A stretch of 64,000 bases of DNA. Origin: Alphaproteobacteria bacterium. GTDB taxonomy: Bacteria; Pseudomonadota; Alphaproteobacteria; Rhizobiales; OSC116. The notes beneath the pieces were generated by a model. The model saw only the letters and a list, made by a program, of their open reading frames with translations, was not told where the DNA came from and ran no database searches. Location: NCBI GenBank assembly GCA_002400495.2, contig NVQL02000015.1:22996-86995 (forward strand). Reading direction: 5' to 3'. Below, piece by piece: positions 49,765-59,311 of the stretch. Every line of letters starts with the position of its first letter. Positions within the stretch are counted from its first letter, which is position 1. Both the position numbers and the translations under genes were made by a program.

Positions 49765-52758
49765 TTGCCCCAAAGCCAGCCTGCAAATTCGCCTCCGACT
49801 GATGAGGCCAAACCATCGCTCAACAACTGCCCGATTATGCTGAATAATGGCATAAAAGCTTTGTTGATTGATGAAGATGGCAGCATTGAAAATCTGGATG
49901 CATTTGATGCCTTAATGCGGCTTAAAACCAAGCCGCATTTGGTGGTGCATAGTGTGTTTACCATTGATCGGTTGGCGCGGTTTTCTAGCAAAAATGGCAA
50001 TGGTTTGTTTACGGCGGCGATTAATGTGGCGCATTTTGATGTGCTGGAGTTGTTTGCGTTTATTCACCCGACTGTATTTGTGCGGCCATCGATTGGTGGG
50101 TTACTTGACGCTTTGGGCATTGAAAACTCTGAAAGTTTGGAAGAGCAGGCGATAAAATTGCATGAAGTGGTGGGCATTATGCTGAATAGTTGCTCGCCGC
50201 AGCAGATTAACAAAGCCGGTATTAGTGACCCACGGCAAGCGCGGCAATTGGCGCAGGCTATGCATTTGGCGGGTTGGGTTTGGGGTGCGCCGATATTGGA
50301 GCAAATGGGAGCTGAGGTTCATGATCGGCCTGAGGTGGCGCATGACAGTACGGGGGTGAATATATGGGCGCGGTTGCCGAATTGGGAAGAATTTGCGCCA
50401 CGGCCACCTGCGGGTAGTTTGGAAGTTAGCGCCAAGGAAGCTGTGGATTTATTGACGCGGTTTACGGGTAAAGATGCCGAAATACGTGAAGGCCAGCAGA
50501 AATATGCGGCCGAGGCTAGCAAGGCATTTAATGCGCGGGAGAGTGACCAACACCCGCATATTGTGTTGGGTGAAGCGGGCACTGGTATTGGCAAAACTTT
50601 TGGTTATTTGGCGCCAGCTTTGGCGTGGGCGCGGAAGAATGACGGCAAGGTGCAGATTTCGACTTATACCAAGGCGTTGCAGCGGCAGATTGACCAGCAG
50701 TTGATTCATATTTATCCGAATGTGCAATCTAAACAGGCCTCGACGGTTATTCGCAAGGGGCGCGAGAATTATATGTGCCTGCTGAATTTTGAGGAATGGG
50801 CTGGTAAGGCGATTCACCAAAAAGGTGCGCAGGCTGTGGTAGCGGGTTTGTTGGCGCGTTGGGGGATGAATACTTTGGATGGCGATATGGTTGGTGGGGA
50901 TTTGCCGAGTTGGCTATTGCCATTGCTGACCCATCGGGCGCAAGATGGGGCTAACCGTTTGAGTGTTAACCTGACTGATACGCGCGGGGAATGCATTCAT
51001 GGTGCCTGCCCGCATTATGGCAAATGTTATATTGAAAAAAGCAAGCGCCGTGCCAATCGTGCTGAATTGGTAATTAGCAACCATGCTTTGGTGATGCATA
51101 CCTTGGCTTATGACGGATTTATGAAGCAGCATAACAGCGCGAAGCCGCAGCTGGTGCAGATGGTTGATGGCGAAGAGGTTGAACCGCAACGGCCGCGGTT
51201 GGTATTTGATGAGGGGCATCATTTGTTTGATGCGGCGGATAGTTGTTTTGCGGCGCATTTGACTGGGCTTGAAATGGCTGAATTGCGGCGTTGGTTGCGC
51301 GGGGCTGAAACGGGCACATCGGGTGGGCGAACGCGCGGGTTGAAATCGCGACTTGAAGAGTTGATTTATGATGATGATAGTGGCATGGAGGCCTTGGCTG
51401 ACGTGTTGCATAATGCGATGAAATTGCCTGCGCCGCGTTGGAATGCGCGACTGAGTGAGAATATGGCTGAGGGGCCTGCTGAGGCGTTTTTGGGTGTGTT
51501 GCGGGGGCAGGTTTATGCCCGCGCTAAAGCTAACCATAGTTATGATTTAGAGGTGGATTGTTATCCGCTGGTTGATGGGGTATTGGCGGCGGCGGAGAAT
51601 TTGCGTGAGGCTTTGACGGCGATTGTGATGCCGCTTAAGGCTTTGTGCAATCGGCTTTCGCGCAAATTGGTTGATGAGGCGGAGAATTTAGAACCTGCGC
51701 AAAAGGCCAAGCTTGAAGCGGCGATTACGGGCATTGAGCGGCGCTCGATTATGCAAATTCCGATGTGGATTGAAATGCTGAAACAGCTTGAGGTTAGTGC
51801 CAAGGTGATTGAAGTTGTGGGGCAATATCACCCTGATTTTGTGGATTGGTTTCACATTCATCGGCGGTTTGGTAAGGATTTTGATGTGGGTATGTATCGG
51901 CATTATATCGACCCGAGCAAGCCGTTGGCTAAATATATATTGTCCGAAACTGATGGGGTTCTTATTACCTCGGCGACTTTGCGTGACCATGTTGATGACA
52001 TTACGGCGATTGACAATAATATTGTTAATCTGACTTCCGACAATAACAATCTACTTGATTGGCGAAGTGCTGAAAGTCGTACGGGGGCGAGCCATTTGCC
52101 TGTGCCTGCTTATCGGTTTTCATGTGACTCGCCGTTTGATTATGCCAAAAATACTGACATTATCATCATTCAAGACATTAATCGGGATAACCCTGAACAG
52201 GTGACCGCGGCGATGCAGGCTTTGTTTATTGCTGCGGGTGGCGGGGGGCTTGGGTTGTTTACTGCCATATCGCGTTTGCGGCAGACCTATGACAAGCTGA
52301 TATTGCCGATGAGTGAAAAAGACATTCAGCTTTATGCGCAACATGTTGACCCGTTGGATATCGGCACTCTGATTGACATGTTTCGTGCCAATAAAAATAG
52401 TTGTTTATTGGGCACTGATGCGGTGCGTGATGGGGTGGATGTGCCTGGTGAAAGCCTGCGCTTGCTGGTTTATGACCGTGTGCCTTGGTTGCGACCATCT
52501 ATTTTGGAGCGTGCGCGCAAGGCGGAATTTGGTGGCAACCAATATGCTGATATGATGACGCGGTTTAAATTGAAACAAGCGTTTGGGCGATTGATCCGCC
52601 GTGCCGATGACAAGGGGGTTTTTGTGATGCTCGACAAGCGCATGCCGACGCGTTTGCAGACGGCTTTTCCCAAAGATGTGACGGTGCATAAGATTGGTTT
52701 GAAAGAGGCGGTTAGGCTAATTGCTATTAAATTAAATCAAAATAAAGACTTGAATTAA
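49765..52758 (+). CDS. ATP-dependent DNA helicase, DinG/Rad3-like Fe-S type
   Basis: The 997-residue superfamily 2 helicase has an N-terminal region of about 220 residues of unclear role, Walker A GEAGTGIGKTFGY, and DEGH in RLVFDEGHHLFDAA. Four cysteines lie between them (one in NYMCLL, three in GECIHGACPHYGKC) that fit the XPD/DinG 4Fe-4S site. The C-terminal motif VI is KQAFGRLIRRADDKG. It likely unwinds DNA 5' to 3' in repair. The track start is TTG at 49765; ATG at 49837 (MLNNGIKALLID) is an alternative. It is divergent from lysK. Confidence 0.88.
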   Translation: MPQSQPANSPPTDEAKPSLNNCPIMLNNGIKALLIDEDGSIENLDAFDALMRLKTKPHLVVHSVFTIDRLARFSSKNGNGLFTAAINVAHFDVLELFAFIHPTVFVRPSIGGLLDALGIENSESLEEQAIKLHEVVGIMLNSCSPQQINKAGISDPRQARQLAQAMHLAGWVWGAPILEQMGAEVHDRPEVAHDSTGVNIWARLPNWEEFAPRPPAGSLEVSAKEAVDLLTRFTGKDAEIREGQQKYAAEASKAFNARESDQHPHIVLGEAGTGIGKTFGYLAPALAWARKNDGKVQISTYTKALQRQIDQQLIHIYPNVQSKQASTVIRKGRENYMCLLNFEEWAGKAIHQKGAQAVVAGLLARWGMNTLDGDMVGGDLPSWLLPLLTHRAQDGANRLSVNLTDTRGECIHGACPHYGKCYIEKSKRRANRAELVISNHALVMHTLAYDGFMKQHNSAKPQLVQMVDGEEVEPQRPRLVFDEGHHLFDAADSCFAAHLTGLEMAELRRWLRGAETGTSGGRTRGLKSRLEELIYDDDSGMEALADVLHNAMKLPAPRWNARLSENMAEGPAEAFLGVLRGQVYARAKANHSYDLEVDCYPLVDGVLAAAENLREALTAIVMPLKALCNRLSRKLVDEAENLEPAQKAKLEAAITGIERRSIMQIPMWIEMLKQLEVSAKVIEVVGQYHPDFVDWFHIHRRFGKDFDVGMYRHYIDPSKPLAKYILSETDGVLITSATLRDHVDDITAIDNNIVNLTSDNNNLLDWRSAESRTGASHLPVPAYRFSCDSPFDYAKNTDIIIIQDINRDNPEQVTAAMQALFIAAGGGGLGLFTAISRLRQTYDKLILPMSEKDIQLYAQHVDPLDIGTLIDMFRANKNSCLLGTDAVRDGVDVPGESLRLLVYDRVPWLRPSILERARKAEFGGNQYADMMTRFKLKQAFGRLIRRADDKGVFVMLDKRMPTRLQTAFPKDVTVHKIGLKEAVRLIAIKLNQNKDLN

Positions 52759-52831
52759 CTACAGAATTTAACGAAAAAATCAGAAATTGCCACTAGAGTG
52801 ACCTTAGAGTTTACTATTAGTGAGATTTTTT

Positions 52832-54022
52832 ATGCGATTTTTAGCCTTGGACAGTTGGCGTGGTGTTTGTGCCGTGCTCATCACCCTTTATCATTTGCCT
52901 GTCTTGTTCCATTTTAGTGGCAGCGATTTTATGCATGGCACTTATATGGCGGTTGATTTTTTCTTTGTGCTGTCGGGTTTTGTGATCACACATAGTTATT
53001 TTAAGAAGGTCAATAAAATTAGCGATCTGGTTGGGTTTATCATCAGGCGGGTGGCCCGTTTGTGGCCGTTGCATGTGTTTATGCTGGTGATGCTGATTGG
53101 ATATGAATTTTTGCTATTGGGCGCGACCAAAGCGGGCATTGACTCACCGCGCGAGATTTTTGATCACCGCACCAGCATTGAGGCGATTTTTAGTAATGTG
53201 TTTTTTCTGCATAGTATGGGCTTGCATGATACGAACACTTGGAACTTGCCGAGTTGGAGCATCAGTGTTGAATTTTATACCTATATGGTGTTTGCATTGA
53301 TGGCGGTGACGGTTAAAAAAATCTGGTATGCGGCTTGTATATTGGTGGTTGGATTGTCTGCCGCTGTGCTTATTTATATTAGCCAAGACAATGGCATGTA
53401 TATTGACTGGGCTTATGATTTTGGTTTTTTTCGTTGTGTTATGGGGTTTTTCTCTGGTTCGATTGCCTATGGTATTTATATGAAAATCAGCCGAAATGGT
53501 GAGAGAAAATTGCAATATGCCAGTTTGTTTGAGGTTTTGGCAGTGATTTTGGTGGCATATTTTGTGACTTTCCAATCCAAAACCGCATTGAATATGTTGG
53601 CACCGAGTGTGTTTGCATTTACCATTATCATTTTTGCTTATGAAGGTGGGGCTTTGTCGCAATTGATGAAAATTAAGCCGATTAATGTATTGGGCAAATG
53701 GAGTTATTCTATATATCTAACGCATTTTTTGCTGATTCAAATCGTGATGTCATTTATTGTGGTGTTTGAAAAAGTATTTAAAATCAACCTGAAGCAAGAG
53801 ATTATGTTTTTTGGCGATGCTAAATTTGTGGTTGATTTTGGCAACATGGCATTTAATGATTTATTGGCGTTGGGTTATTTGGTGGTCACTTTGGGTGTAT
53901 CGGCGTTGACTTATAAATATATTGAGCTTAAAGGCCAGAAATGGATTAATGGCTTTGCCGCTAAGAAGCAAAAACTCAAGCTATGCCTGCGAAATAGTGC
54001 CATCACCAAATGCCATGTCTAA
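52832..54022 (+). CDS. Acyltransferase 3 (OafA-like) membrane protein
   Basis: The product of about 396 residues has about ten helices. It shows the acyltransferase 3 opening LALDSWRGVCAVLITLYHLP with the catalytic His region, VDFFFVLSGFVITHSYFKKV, then PSWSISVEFYTYMVF. The end has KWSYSIYLTHFLLIQIVM. Family members acetylate or succinylate glycans, lipopolysaccharide or lipids at the inner membrane. ATG at 52832 is preferred to GTG at 52820. Its last 42 bp overlap the convergent NUDIX gene. Confidence 0.88.
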   Translation: MRFLALDSWRGVCAVLITLYHLPVLFHFSGSDFMHGTYMAVDFFFVLSGFVITHSYFKKVNKISDLVGFIIRRVARLWPLHVFMLVMLIGYEFLLLGATKAGIDSPREIFDHRTSIEAIFSNVFFLHSMGLHDTNTWNLPSWSISVEFYTYMVFALMAVTVKKIWYAACILVVGLSAAVLIYISQDNGMYIDWAYDFGFFRCVMGFFSGSIAYGIYMKISRNGERKLQYASLFEVLAVILVAYFVTFQSKTALNMLAPSVFAFTIIIFAYEGGALSQLMKIKPINVLGKWSYSIYLTHFLLIQIVMSFIVVFEKVFKINLKQEIMFFGDAKFVVDFGNMAFNDLLALGYLVVTLGVSALTYKYIELKGQKWINGFAAKKQKLKLCLRNSAITKCHV

Positions 54023-54520
54023 TGTAAGCGGTGATGTGGGAATGTCGCCTTTGATGATTTTGGGTAATTCGACTCGTAACGCTGGCGGAATGATGTTTTC
54101 TGTGGTGATTTTAAGCTCGTCGGCTGACCACCATTTAAAACCGACCATAAAGCCTAATTCCTCTTCGGTCAGGCCTTGGGGTATAATGTCATCAGCGGCT
54201 ATTTCGCGCTTCATATGGGCCAGCATATAGGTATGGTGCGCGGTGCGATGTTTGCCATTATATACAACTTCATTTTGGCCTTGCCAAATGATGGGGCCGA
54301 CATTTATATCGTCGGCTGTCAGACCCGATTCTTCATAGGCTTCACGCATTGCGGCTTCGAGTAATGTTTCGCCTTCATCAATGCCGCCACCAATGGTTTC
54401 CCAATGGTTGTCTAAGCGGCCAAAGCCAGGTTCGTAAATATCTAGGCCTTCATAACGGCTTAAAAGTGTTTCATTTTTGTCATTTAAAATAAGCAATCTG
54501 ACTGATTTTCGAACGCGCAT
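53981..54520 (-). CDS. NUDIX hydrolase
   Basis: The 179-residue protein has a complete Nudix box, GGIDEGETLLEAAMREAYEE followed by SGL (G-x5-E-x7-RE-x2-EE-x-GU), near residues 45-67. N-terminal RKSVRLLILNDKNETLLSRY is typical of small Nudix phosphohydrolases acting on nucleotides or related compounds. The substrate is not evident. It is convergent with the acyltransferase (42-bp overlap) and divergent from the MFS cluster. Confidence 0.9.
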   Translation of the reverse strand: MRVRKSVRLLILNDKNETLLSRYEGLDIYEPGFGRLDNHWETIGGGIDEGETLLEAAMREAYEESGLTADDINVGPIIWQGQNEVVYNGKHRTAHHTYMLAHMKREIAADDIIPQGLTEEELGFMVGFKWWSADELKITTENIIPPALRVELPKIIKGDIPTSPLTLDMAFGDGTISQA

Positions 54521-54592
54521 AAGTTTGCCTTGCTAAGCTAAAAGATAGTATTATGGTGATAAAATATTTTATTCATAAAACATCGATTCTCA

Positions 54593-55915
54593 ATGCAAAA
54601 GCAAGTGAAATATAAATTTAAAAACCTGCCTGAAGCCGCACGAAAACACGTGCGGCTATTTCAAGTTCACCAATTTTTTACTTTAGGTGCCGTGGGCATC
54701 ACTATGGTTATTTTGGTATTGTTGTTGCAAGAGCGCGGTTATAATTTGTTCGACATTGCCATTTTAATGGGCACTTATTCGGCTGCAACATTGTTGTGTG
54801 AACTGCCACTTGGTGGCTTGGCCGATGGCATTGGCCGTAAGCCTGTTTTCATCGTCTCACTGTTGGCTAATATTGTTAGTGTTTTGGTGCTGCTTTTTTA
54901 TCAATCTTATATCTCTGCCCTTATAAGTTTTGCGTTGTATGGCGTTGGCCGCGCGCTTAGTTCTGGCACTATGGATGCTTGGTATATAGAGACATTTAAC
55001 AGGCTAGCCCCACGATTTGGCACTGTGCCAATATTGGCAAAAATGCACTTTGCAGGCGCAACGGGGCTTGCTATTGGTGCCGTTGCGGGCGGTTTTATGG
55101 CTGATTATTTTGGCCCAAAACTCGCGGTATATGGGTTTGGTATTTATGATGCACCGCTTATGGGGGAGCTAGCCATTACATTATTTGTTCTGTTTTTCAA
55201 CCTTGCGCTGATTAAAGAAGATCGTCATCCGCTCAATCGGCAAGTGATAAAATCAGGTTTTACCAATGTGCCTTTGATGATTAAAGACTCGTTTCATTAC
55301 GCGTCGCGGCATCATATTGTATCCATTCTTTTGGTATCTATAGGACTGGCAAGTGCGGCTTTATTTGCGCTCGAAACTTTTTGGATACCGTTTGCTAAGC
55401 CGATGATTGATAGTGAATTCGCGGTGGTTTTCATTGGCATTATTAGTGGGGTATACTTCTTTTCGATGGCCATTGGCGCGGCTTTTTCTGAGCCTGTGGT
55501 GAATATATTTAAAGGCCATAATGCCAAAGCATTGGCTTTTTTGGTGGTGCTTTCTGGGTTGCTTTTTATTGGCCTATCACTGACCAACAATATTTATATT
55601 TTCATTGTGGTGCTGTTTGCGCTTAATAGCATATTGGGGGCGCAAAATGCGCCTGGGGAAAGCCTGTTTCATGATTATGTGCCTGATAATAAACGCTCGA
55701 CCTTATTGTCATTGCAATCGGTTATCGGGCAAGTGGGTGGATTGCTGGGTGTAATAAGCTTGGGTTATATTGCAGAACAATTTGGCATTGCCACAGCTTG
55801 GCAATTGGGCGGGGTGATTGTGATTATTGCTGGCTTGGTTTTGTTGGTTTTGCCAAAACGTATGGCGAATACGCCTGTGGTTAGCCATGATATGGGGGGA
55901 AATAATGAAGACTAA
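54593..55915 (+). CDS. MFS transporter, first of three tandem paralogues
   Basis: The 440-residue protein has 12 helices with the MFS motif GGLADGIGRKPVF between helices 2 and 3. A conserved cytosolic start YKFKNLPEAARKHVRLF is shared with its two neighbours. It belongs to a drug-exporter-like MFS branch; no substrate can be given. DNLFHD-type segment GESLFHDYVPDNKRSTLLSL near the C-terminal half is also shared. It overlaps the second copy by 11 bp. Confidence 0.87.
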   Translation: MQKQVKYKFKNLPEAARKHVRLFQVHQFFTLGAVGITMVILVLLLQERGYNLFDIAILMGTYSAATLLCELPLGGLADGIGRKPVFIVSLLANIVSVLVLLFYQSYISALISFALYGVGRALSSGTMDAWYIETFNRLAPRFGTVPILAKMHFAGATGLAIGAVAGGFMADYFGPKLAVYGFGIYDAPLMGELAITLFVLFFNLALIKEDRHPLNRQVIKSGFTNVPLMIKDSFHYASRHHIVSILLVSIGLASAALFALETFWIPFAKPMIDSEFAVVFIGIISGVYFFSMAIGAAFSEPVVNIFKGHNAKALAFLVVLSGLLFIGLSLTNNIYIFIVVLFALNSILGAQNAPGESLFHDYVPDNKRSTLLSLQSVIGQVGGLLGVISLGYIAEQFGIATAWQLGGVIVIIAGLVLLVLPKRMANTPVVSHDMGGNNED

Positions 55916-57209
55916 TTATAAATTTAAAGACCTACCGATTGCAGCCCGAAGGCATGTGAGGATTTACCAATTTCAGCAGTTTTTAAGTTGGGGCGGGTTT
56001 GGCATCACTATTGTTGTGTTGGTTTTATTGCTGCAAGAGCGCGGTTTTAACTTGTTTGACATTGCGATTATCACTGCCACATATTCTGGTACAGCTTTAT
56101 TGTTTGAACTGCCTTTGGGCGGTTTGGCTGATGGCATCGGCCGCAAGCCTGTTTATATATTGGGTGTATTTGCTGACATTGCCGGGCTTTTAACTCTGCT
56201 GTATTTTCGTTCATTTGAAGCTGCGGTTGCTAGTTATGCATTTTATGGGTTTGGGCGGGCTTTGTCATCTGGCAGTTTGGACGCTTGGTATATTGAGACG
56301 TTTCATAAATTAGCACCTAAATTTGGCACGGTGTTGATATTGGCCAAAGTTCAATTTGGTGGCGCCATTGGTTTGGCAATTGGTGCTATATTTGGTGGGC
56401 TTATCGCCGACTTTTTCGGCTCGTATATGCACACTATTGGTTATGGAAAATATGATGCGCCGTTGATTGCTAATTTTATCGTGTCTATTTTTATGCTTTT
56501 TTATACCATTTTGGTGATTAAAGAAGATGGCCGCCCGTTCAACCGACAAGCTATAAAAAATGGCTTTGCTAATGTGCCGATTATATTGCGGGACTCGCTT
56601 AAATATGGTTTGGGGCATCAAATAGTTTTGGTTTTGTTGGTGTCTGTTGGTTTTAGCTCGCTGGCATTTTTTGTGCTTGAAACGTTTTGGATTCCGTTTG
56701 CAAAACCCATGATTGGAAGCCAATATGCGGTTTCGATCATTGGCATCATCACCTCGATATATTTCTTTTCGATCGCCATTGGGGTTAGTTTTTCAACGCC
56801 ATTGGTTGCGCTATTTAAAGGGCAAAATATCAGGGCGCTTATTTTTATCGTTGTGCTTTCTGGGATGTTTTTTATTGGCCTTTCTTTTGCGACCAATATA
56901 TATATTTTCAGCTTGGTTTTGTTTGCGCTTAACGCGGCCAAAGGCGCAAGTGGCGCGCCGCGGGATAGCCTGTTTCATGCCTATGTACCTAATAATAAGC
57001 GCTCTACATTATTGTCATTACAATCGCTTGTTATGCAAGTTGGCGGCTTGGTGGGCATGCTGGGCCTCGGCTTTGTTGCCGAAAAATATAGCATTGCGAC
57101 AGCTTGGCAATTTGGTGGGAGTATAACTATAATCTCTGGCCTTGTTTTGCTGGTTTTGCCGAAGCGCATGGAAAATACGCCTGTTGTAGGGCGTGATGAT
57201 GCGGATTGA
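55905..57209 (+). CDS. MFS transporter, second of three tandem paralogues
   Basis: This copy has about 434 residues and starts at ATG 55905 (MKTNYKFKDLPIAARRHVRI) with GGGGGGA 4-10 nt upstream; the track start at 55827 lies inside the first gene. It is closely similar to the first copy along its length, including GGLADGIGRKPVY, FVLETFWIPFAKPMIGS and RDSLFHAYVPNNKRSTLLSL. The overlap with both neighbours implies translational coupling. Function as for copy one: export of an unknown compound. Confidence 0.87.
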   Translation: MKTNYKFKDLPIAARRHVRIYQFQQFLSWGGFGITIVVLVLLLQERGFNLFDIAIITATYSGTALLFELPLGGLADGIGRKPVYILGVFADIAGLLTLLYFRSFEAAVASYAFYGFGRALSSGSLDAWYIETFHKLAPKFGTVLILAKVQFGGAIGLAIGAIFGGLIADFFGSYMHTIGYGKYDAPLIANFIVSIFMLFYTILVIKEDGRPFNRQAIKNGFANVPIILRDSLKYGLGHQIVLVLLVSVGFSSLAFFVLETFWIPFAKPMIGSQYAVSIIGIITSIYFFSIAIGVSFSTPLVALFKGQNIRALIFIVVLSGMFFIGLSFATNIYIFSLVLFALNAAKGASGAPRDSLFHAYVPNNKRSTLLSLQSLVMQVGGLVGMLGLGFVAEKYSIATAWQFGGSITIISGLVLLVLPKRMENTPVVGRDDAD

Positions 57210-58485
57210 TTACGAGCTTAAAGACCTGCCGCTTGAAGCGCAAAAGCATTCGCGAATTTTTCGCATTCATCGGTTTATAGATGCGGCGAGTGTGGGGTTT
57301 TTTGCTGTCATTATCTTGCTGCTGTTGCAAAGCCGCGGGTTTGGATTGTTTGATATTGCGGTGCTTTTGGCGGTGTTTTCAGGAACAAGTTTAGTGCTTG
57401 AATTGCCGCTGGGTGGTTTGGCCGATGGCATTGGCCGCAAGCCAGTTTTTATGCTGTCAATTGTGGCGTTTCTATTGAGCATTCTCACCTTAATTTTATT
57501 TGAAAGCTATTGGCTCACCATGTTGAGTTTGGTCTTTATGGGGCTTCGCATGGCACTTGTGTCTGGCACATTGGCGGCATGGTTTGTCGAAAAATTTAAT
57601 CGGCTTGCGCCTGAATTTTCTACCCAACCTGTTTTGGCTAAAAACCAATTTGCAATGTTAATGGGGCAAGCAATTTCTTCGGTGGCGGGCGGTGTTATTG
57701 CTGATTTTTATGGATCGAGCTTTATTGATTATGGCATCGGTAAATTTGAACTGCCGTTGGTTGGGGCGTTTATTCTTGGTATTGTTGTTTTCATTTATAC
57801 GCATTTTTTGATTATTGAGGATCGGCATAAAATTGACCTTGTGTTGATTAAAAGTGGGTTTTCTAATTTGGGTCATATCATTTATGATTCAGGAATATAT
57901 GGTTTTAAACATCGTTTCATACTACTCATGTTGGTTGGCACCACCTGCACGAGCCTGGCTTTATACACCTTTCAAACCTTTTGGGTGCCGTTTGTGAAAC
58001 CCATGTTAAATGATGGATATGCAGCGTCAATTATTGGCATTCTAACCTTTGGCTATTATAGTTCCCAAGCCTTCGGTTCGATGATTGCGGCCCCTGCCAT
58101 TCGGCTTTTTAACGGTGATGTTGCCAAAGCATTGGCGGGTTTGACATTCATTTGTGCTTTGTGCCTTATCGGCATCTCGTTCACGACGCATATCTATGCA
58201 TTTATAGTGATGCTCGCGCTGTACACTCTATTTGTTGGGTCAACTAGCTCACCCCATAAAAGTATTTTCCATGAGCATATACCCGATGACAAACGCTCGA
58301 CTTTGTTGTCGCTTGAAGCGCTGATGGCACGGCTAGGCGGCCTTGTTGGGCTTTTATTCATTGGCTATATTGCTGATGAATTCTCCATCGCAACGGCTTT
58401 TAAGGCTGGCACTATATTCATTTTTGCGGCAAGCTTTTTATACTATATTTTGTCTCGACGCATACGCAACATTAGCAATCACTAA
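57196..58485 (+). CDS. MFS transporter, third of three tandem paralogues
   Basis: This copy of about 429 residues is the most diverged. It keeps YELKDLPLEAQKHSRIF, GGLADGIGRKPVF, YTFQTFWVPFVKPMLND and KSIFHEHIPDDKRSTLLSLE. Start codons GTG 57193, ATG 57196 and ATG 57199 are all possible; ATG 57196 is used here. It overlaps the second copy by 14 bp. The sterol-desaturase-like gene follows, so four genes may be co-transcribed. Confidence 0.86.
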   Translation: MMRIDYELKDLPLEAQKHSRIFRIHRFIDAASVGFFAVIILLLLQSRGFGLFDIAVLLAVFSGTSLVLELPLGGLADGIGRKPVFMLSIVAFLLSILTLILFESYWLTMLSLVFMGLRMALVSGTLAAWFVEKFNRLAPEFSTQPVLAKNQFAMLMGQAISSVAGGVIADFYGSSFIDYGIGKFELPLVGAFILGIVVFIYTHFLIIEDRHKIDLVLIKSGFSNLGHIIYDSGIYGFKHRFILLMLVGTTCTSLALYTFQTFWVPFVKPMLNDGYAASIIGILTFGYYSSQAFGSMIAAPAIRLFNGDVAKALAGLTFICALCLIGISFTTHIYAFIVMLALYTLFVGSTSSPHKSIFHEHIPDDKRSTLLSLEALMARLGGLVGLLFIGYIADEFSIATAFKAGTIFIFAASFLYYILSRRIRNISNH

Positions 58486-58527
58486 TATTTGATATGCAAT
58501 TTATTGCTAATGGCTTATAGTGCGGTT

Positions 58528-59310
58528 ATGGAATTAGAAAATTACAGATTATATATATTTATTGGCTTGGTGGCATTGCTTGGTATGGCCGAGTTTGCTT
58601 TGCCGATTTATAAAGACCGTGCGCATACATTATGGCGTTGGACGACCAATTTTGGCCTGTCTTTTTTCAGCACTGCGATTGTTAGGTTTATGTTTCCGTT
58701 TTTGGCGGTTGGGTTCGCGCAACTTATGGCGTCTGAAGGCATTGGGCTGTTTAATTGGTTGCAATTTAATGATTATATTGTGTTGTTTGTCAGTGTATTA
58801 CTGCTGGATATGGCGATATATTGGCAGCATGTTTTGGCACATAAATGGCCACTTTTATGGCGTTTGCATAAGGTGCATCATAGTGACCAGCAGATGGATG
58901 TTTCGACCGCTGTGCGGTTTCACCCGTTTGAGATTATTTTCAGCATGTTGTATAAATTTGTGGTGATTGCATTGATTGGTGCCTCGCCGATGGCGGTGAT
59001 ATTGTTTGAGCTTATTCTGTCATCGGGGGCGTTGTTCAATCATAGTAATATTCGCATTTCTAAGGGATTGGATAAGCTGCTGCAATATATTATCGTCACG
59101 CCGAATATGCACCGCATTCACCATAGCGACAAGCGGGTTGAAACTGATAGTAATTATGGGTTTTCAATTAGCTTGTGGGATCGGTTATTTGCCAGCTATA
59201 CGGCGAATTATGATGCCGATAAGGATATTGACATTGGTTTGAAAGAAAGCGTTGACCAGCCGACATATAATTTTTTGTGGAGTTTGAAATTTCCATTTAA
59301 GAAGAAATAA
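58528..59310 (+). CDS. Sterol desaturase / fatty acid hydroxylase superfamily protein
   Basis: The product of about 260 residues is a membrane di-iron enzyme with the His clusters HVLAH, HKVHHSD, HSNIR and HRIHHSD, spaced as in the ERG3/fatty-acid hydroxylase superfamily. Four or so helices hold it in the inner membrane. It oxidises a lipid C-H bond; the substrate is unknown. Track start 58489 is TTG; ATG at 58528 (MELENYRLYIF) or 58510 is likelier. It follows the MFS trio. Confidence 0.9.
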   Translation: MELENYRLYIFIGLVALLGMAEFALPIYKDRAHTLWRWTTNFGLSFFSTAIVRFMFPFLAVGFAQLMASEGIGLFNWLQFNDYIVLFVSVLLLDMAIYWQHVLAHKWPLLWRLHKVHHSDQQMDVSTAVRFHPFEIIFSMLYKFVVIALIGASPMAVILFELILSSGALFNHSNIRISKGLDKLLQYIIVTPNMHRIHHSDKRVETDSNYGFSISLWDRLFASYTANYDADKDIDIGLKESVDQPTYNFLWSLKFPFKKK

Positions 59311-59311
59311 C

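Noticed and set aside
49765-49836. A separate small gene ahead of the helicase.
   Set aside because: It is in the same frame as the helicase and is only the optional extension from a TTG start.
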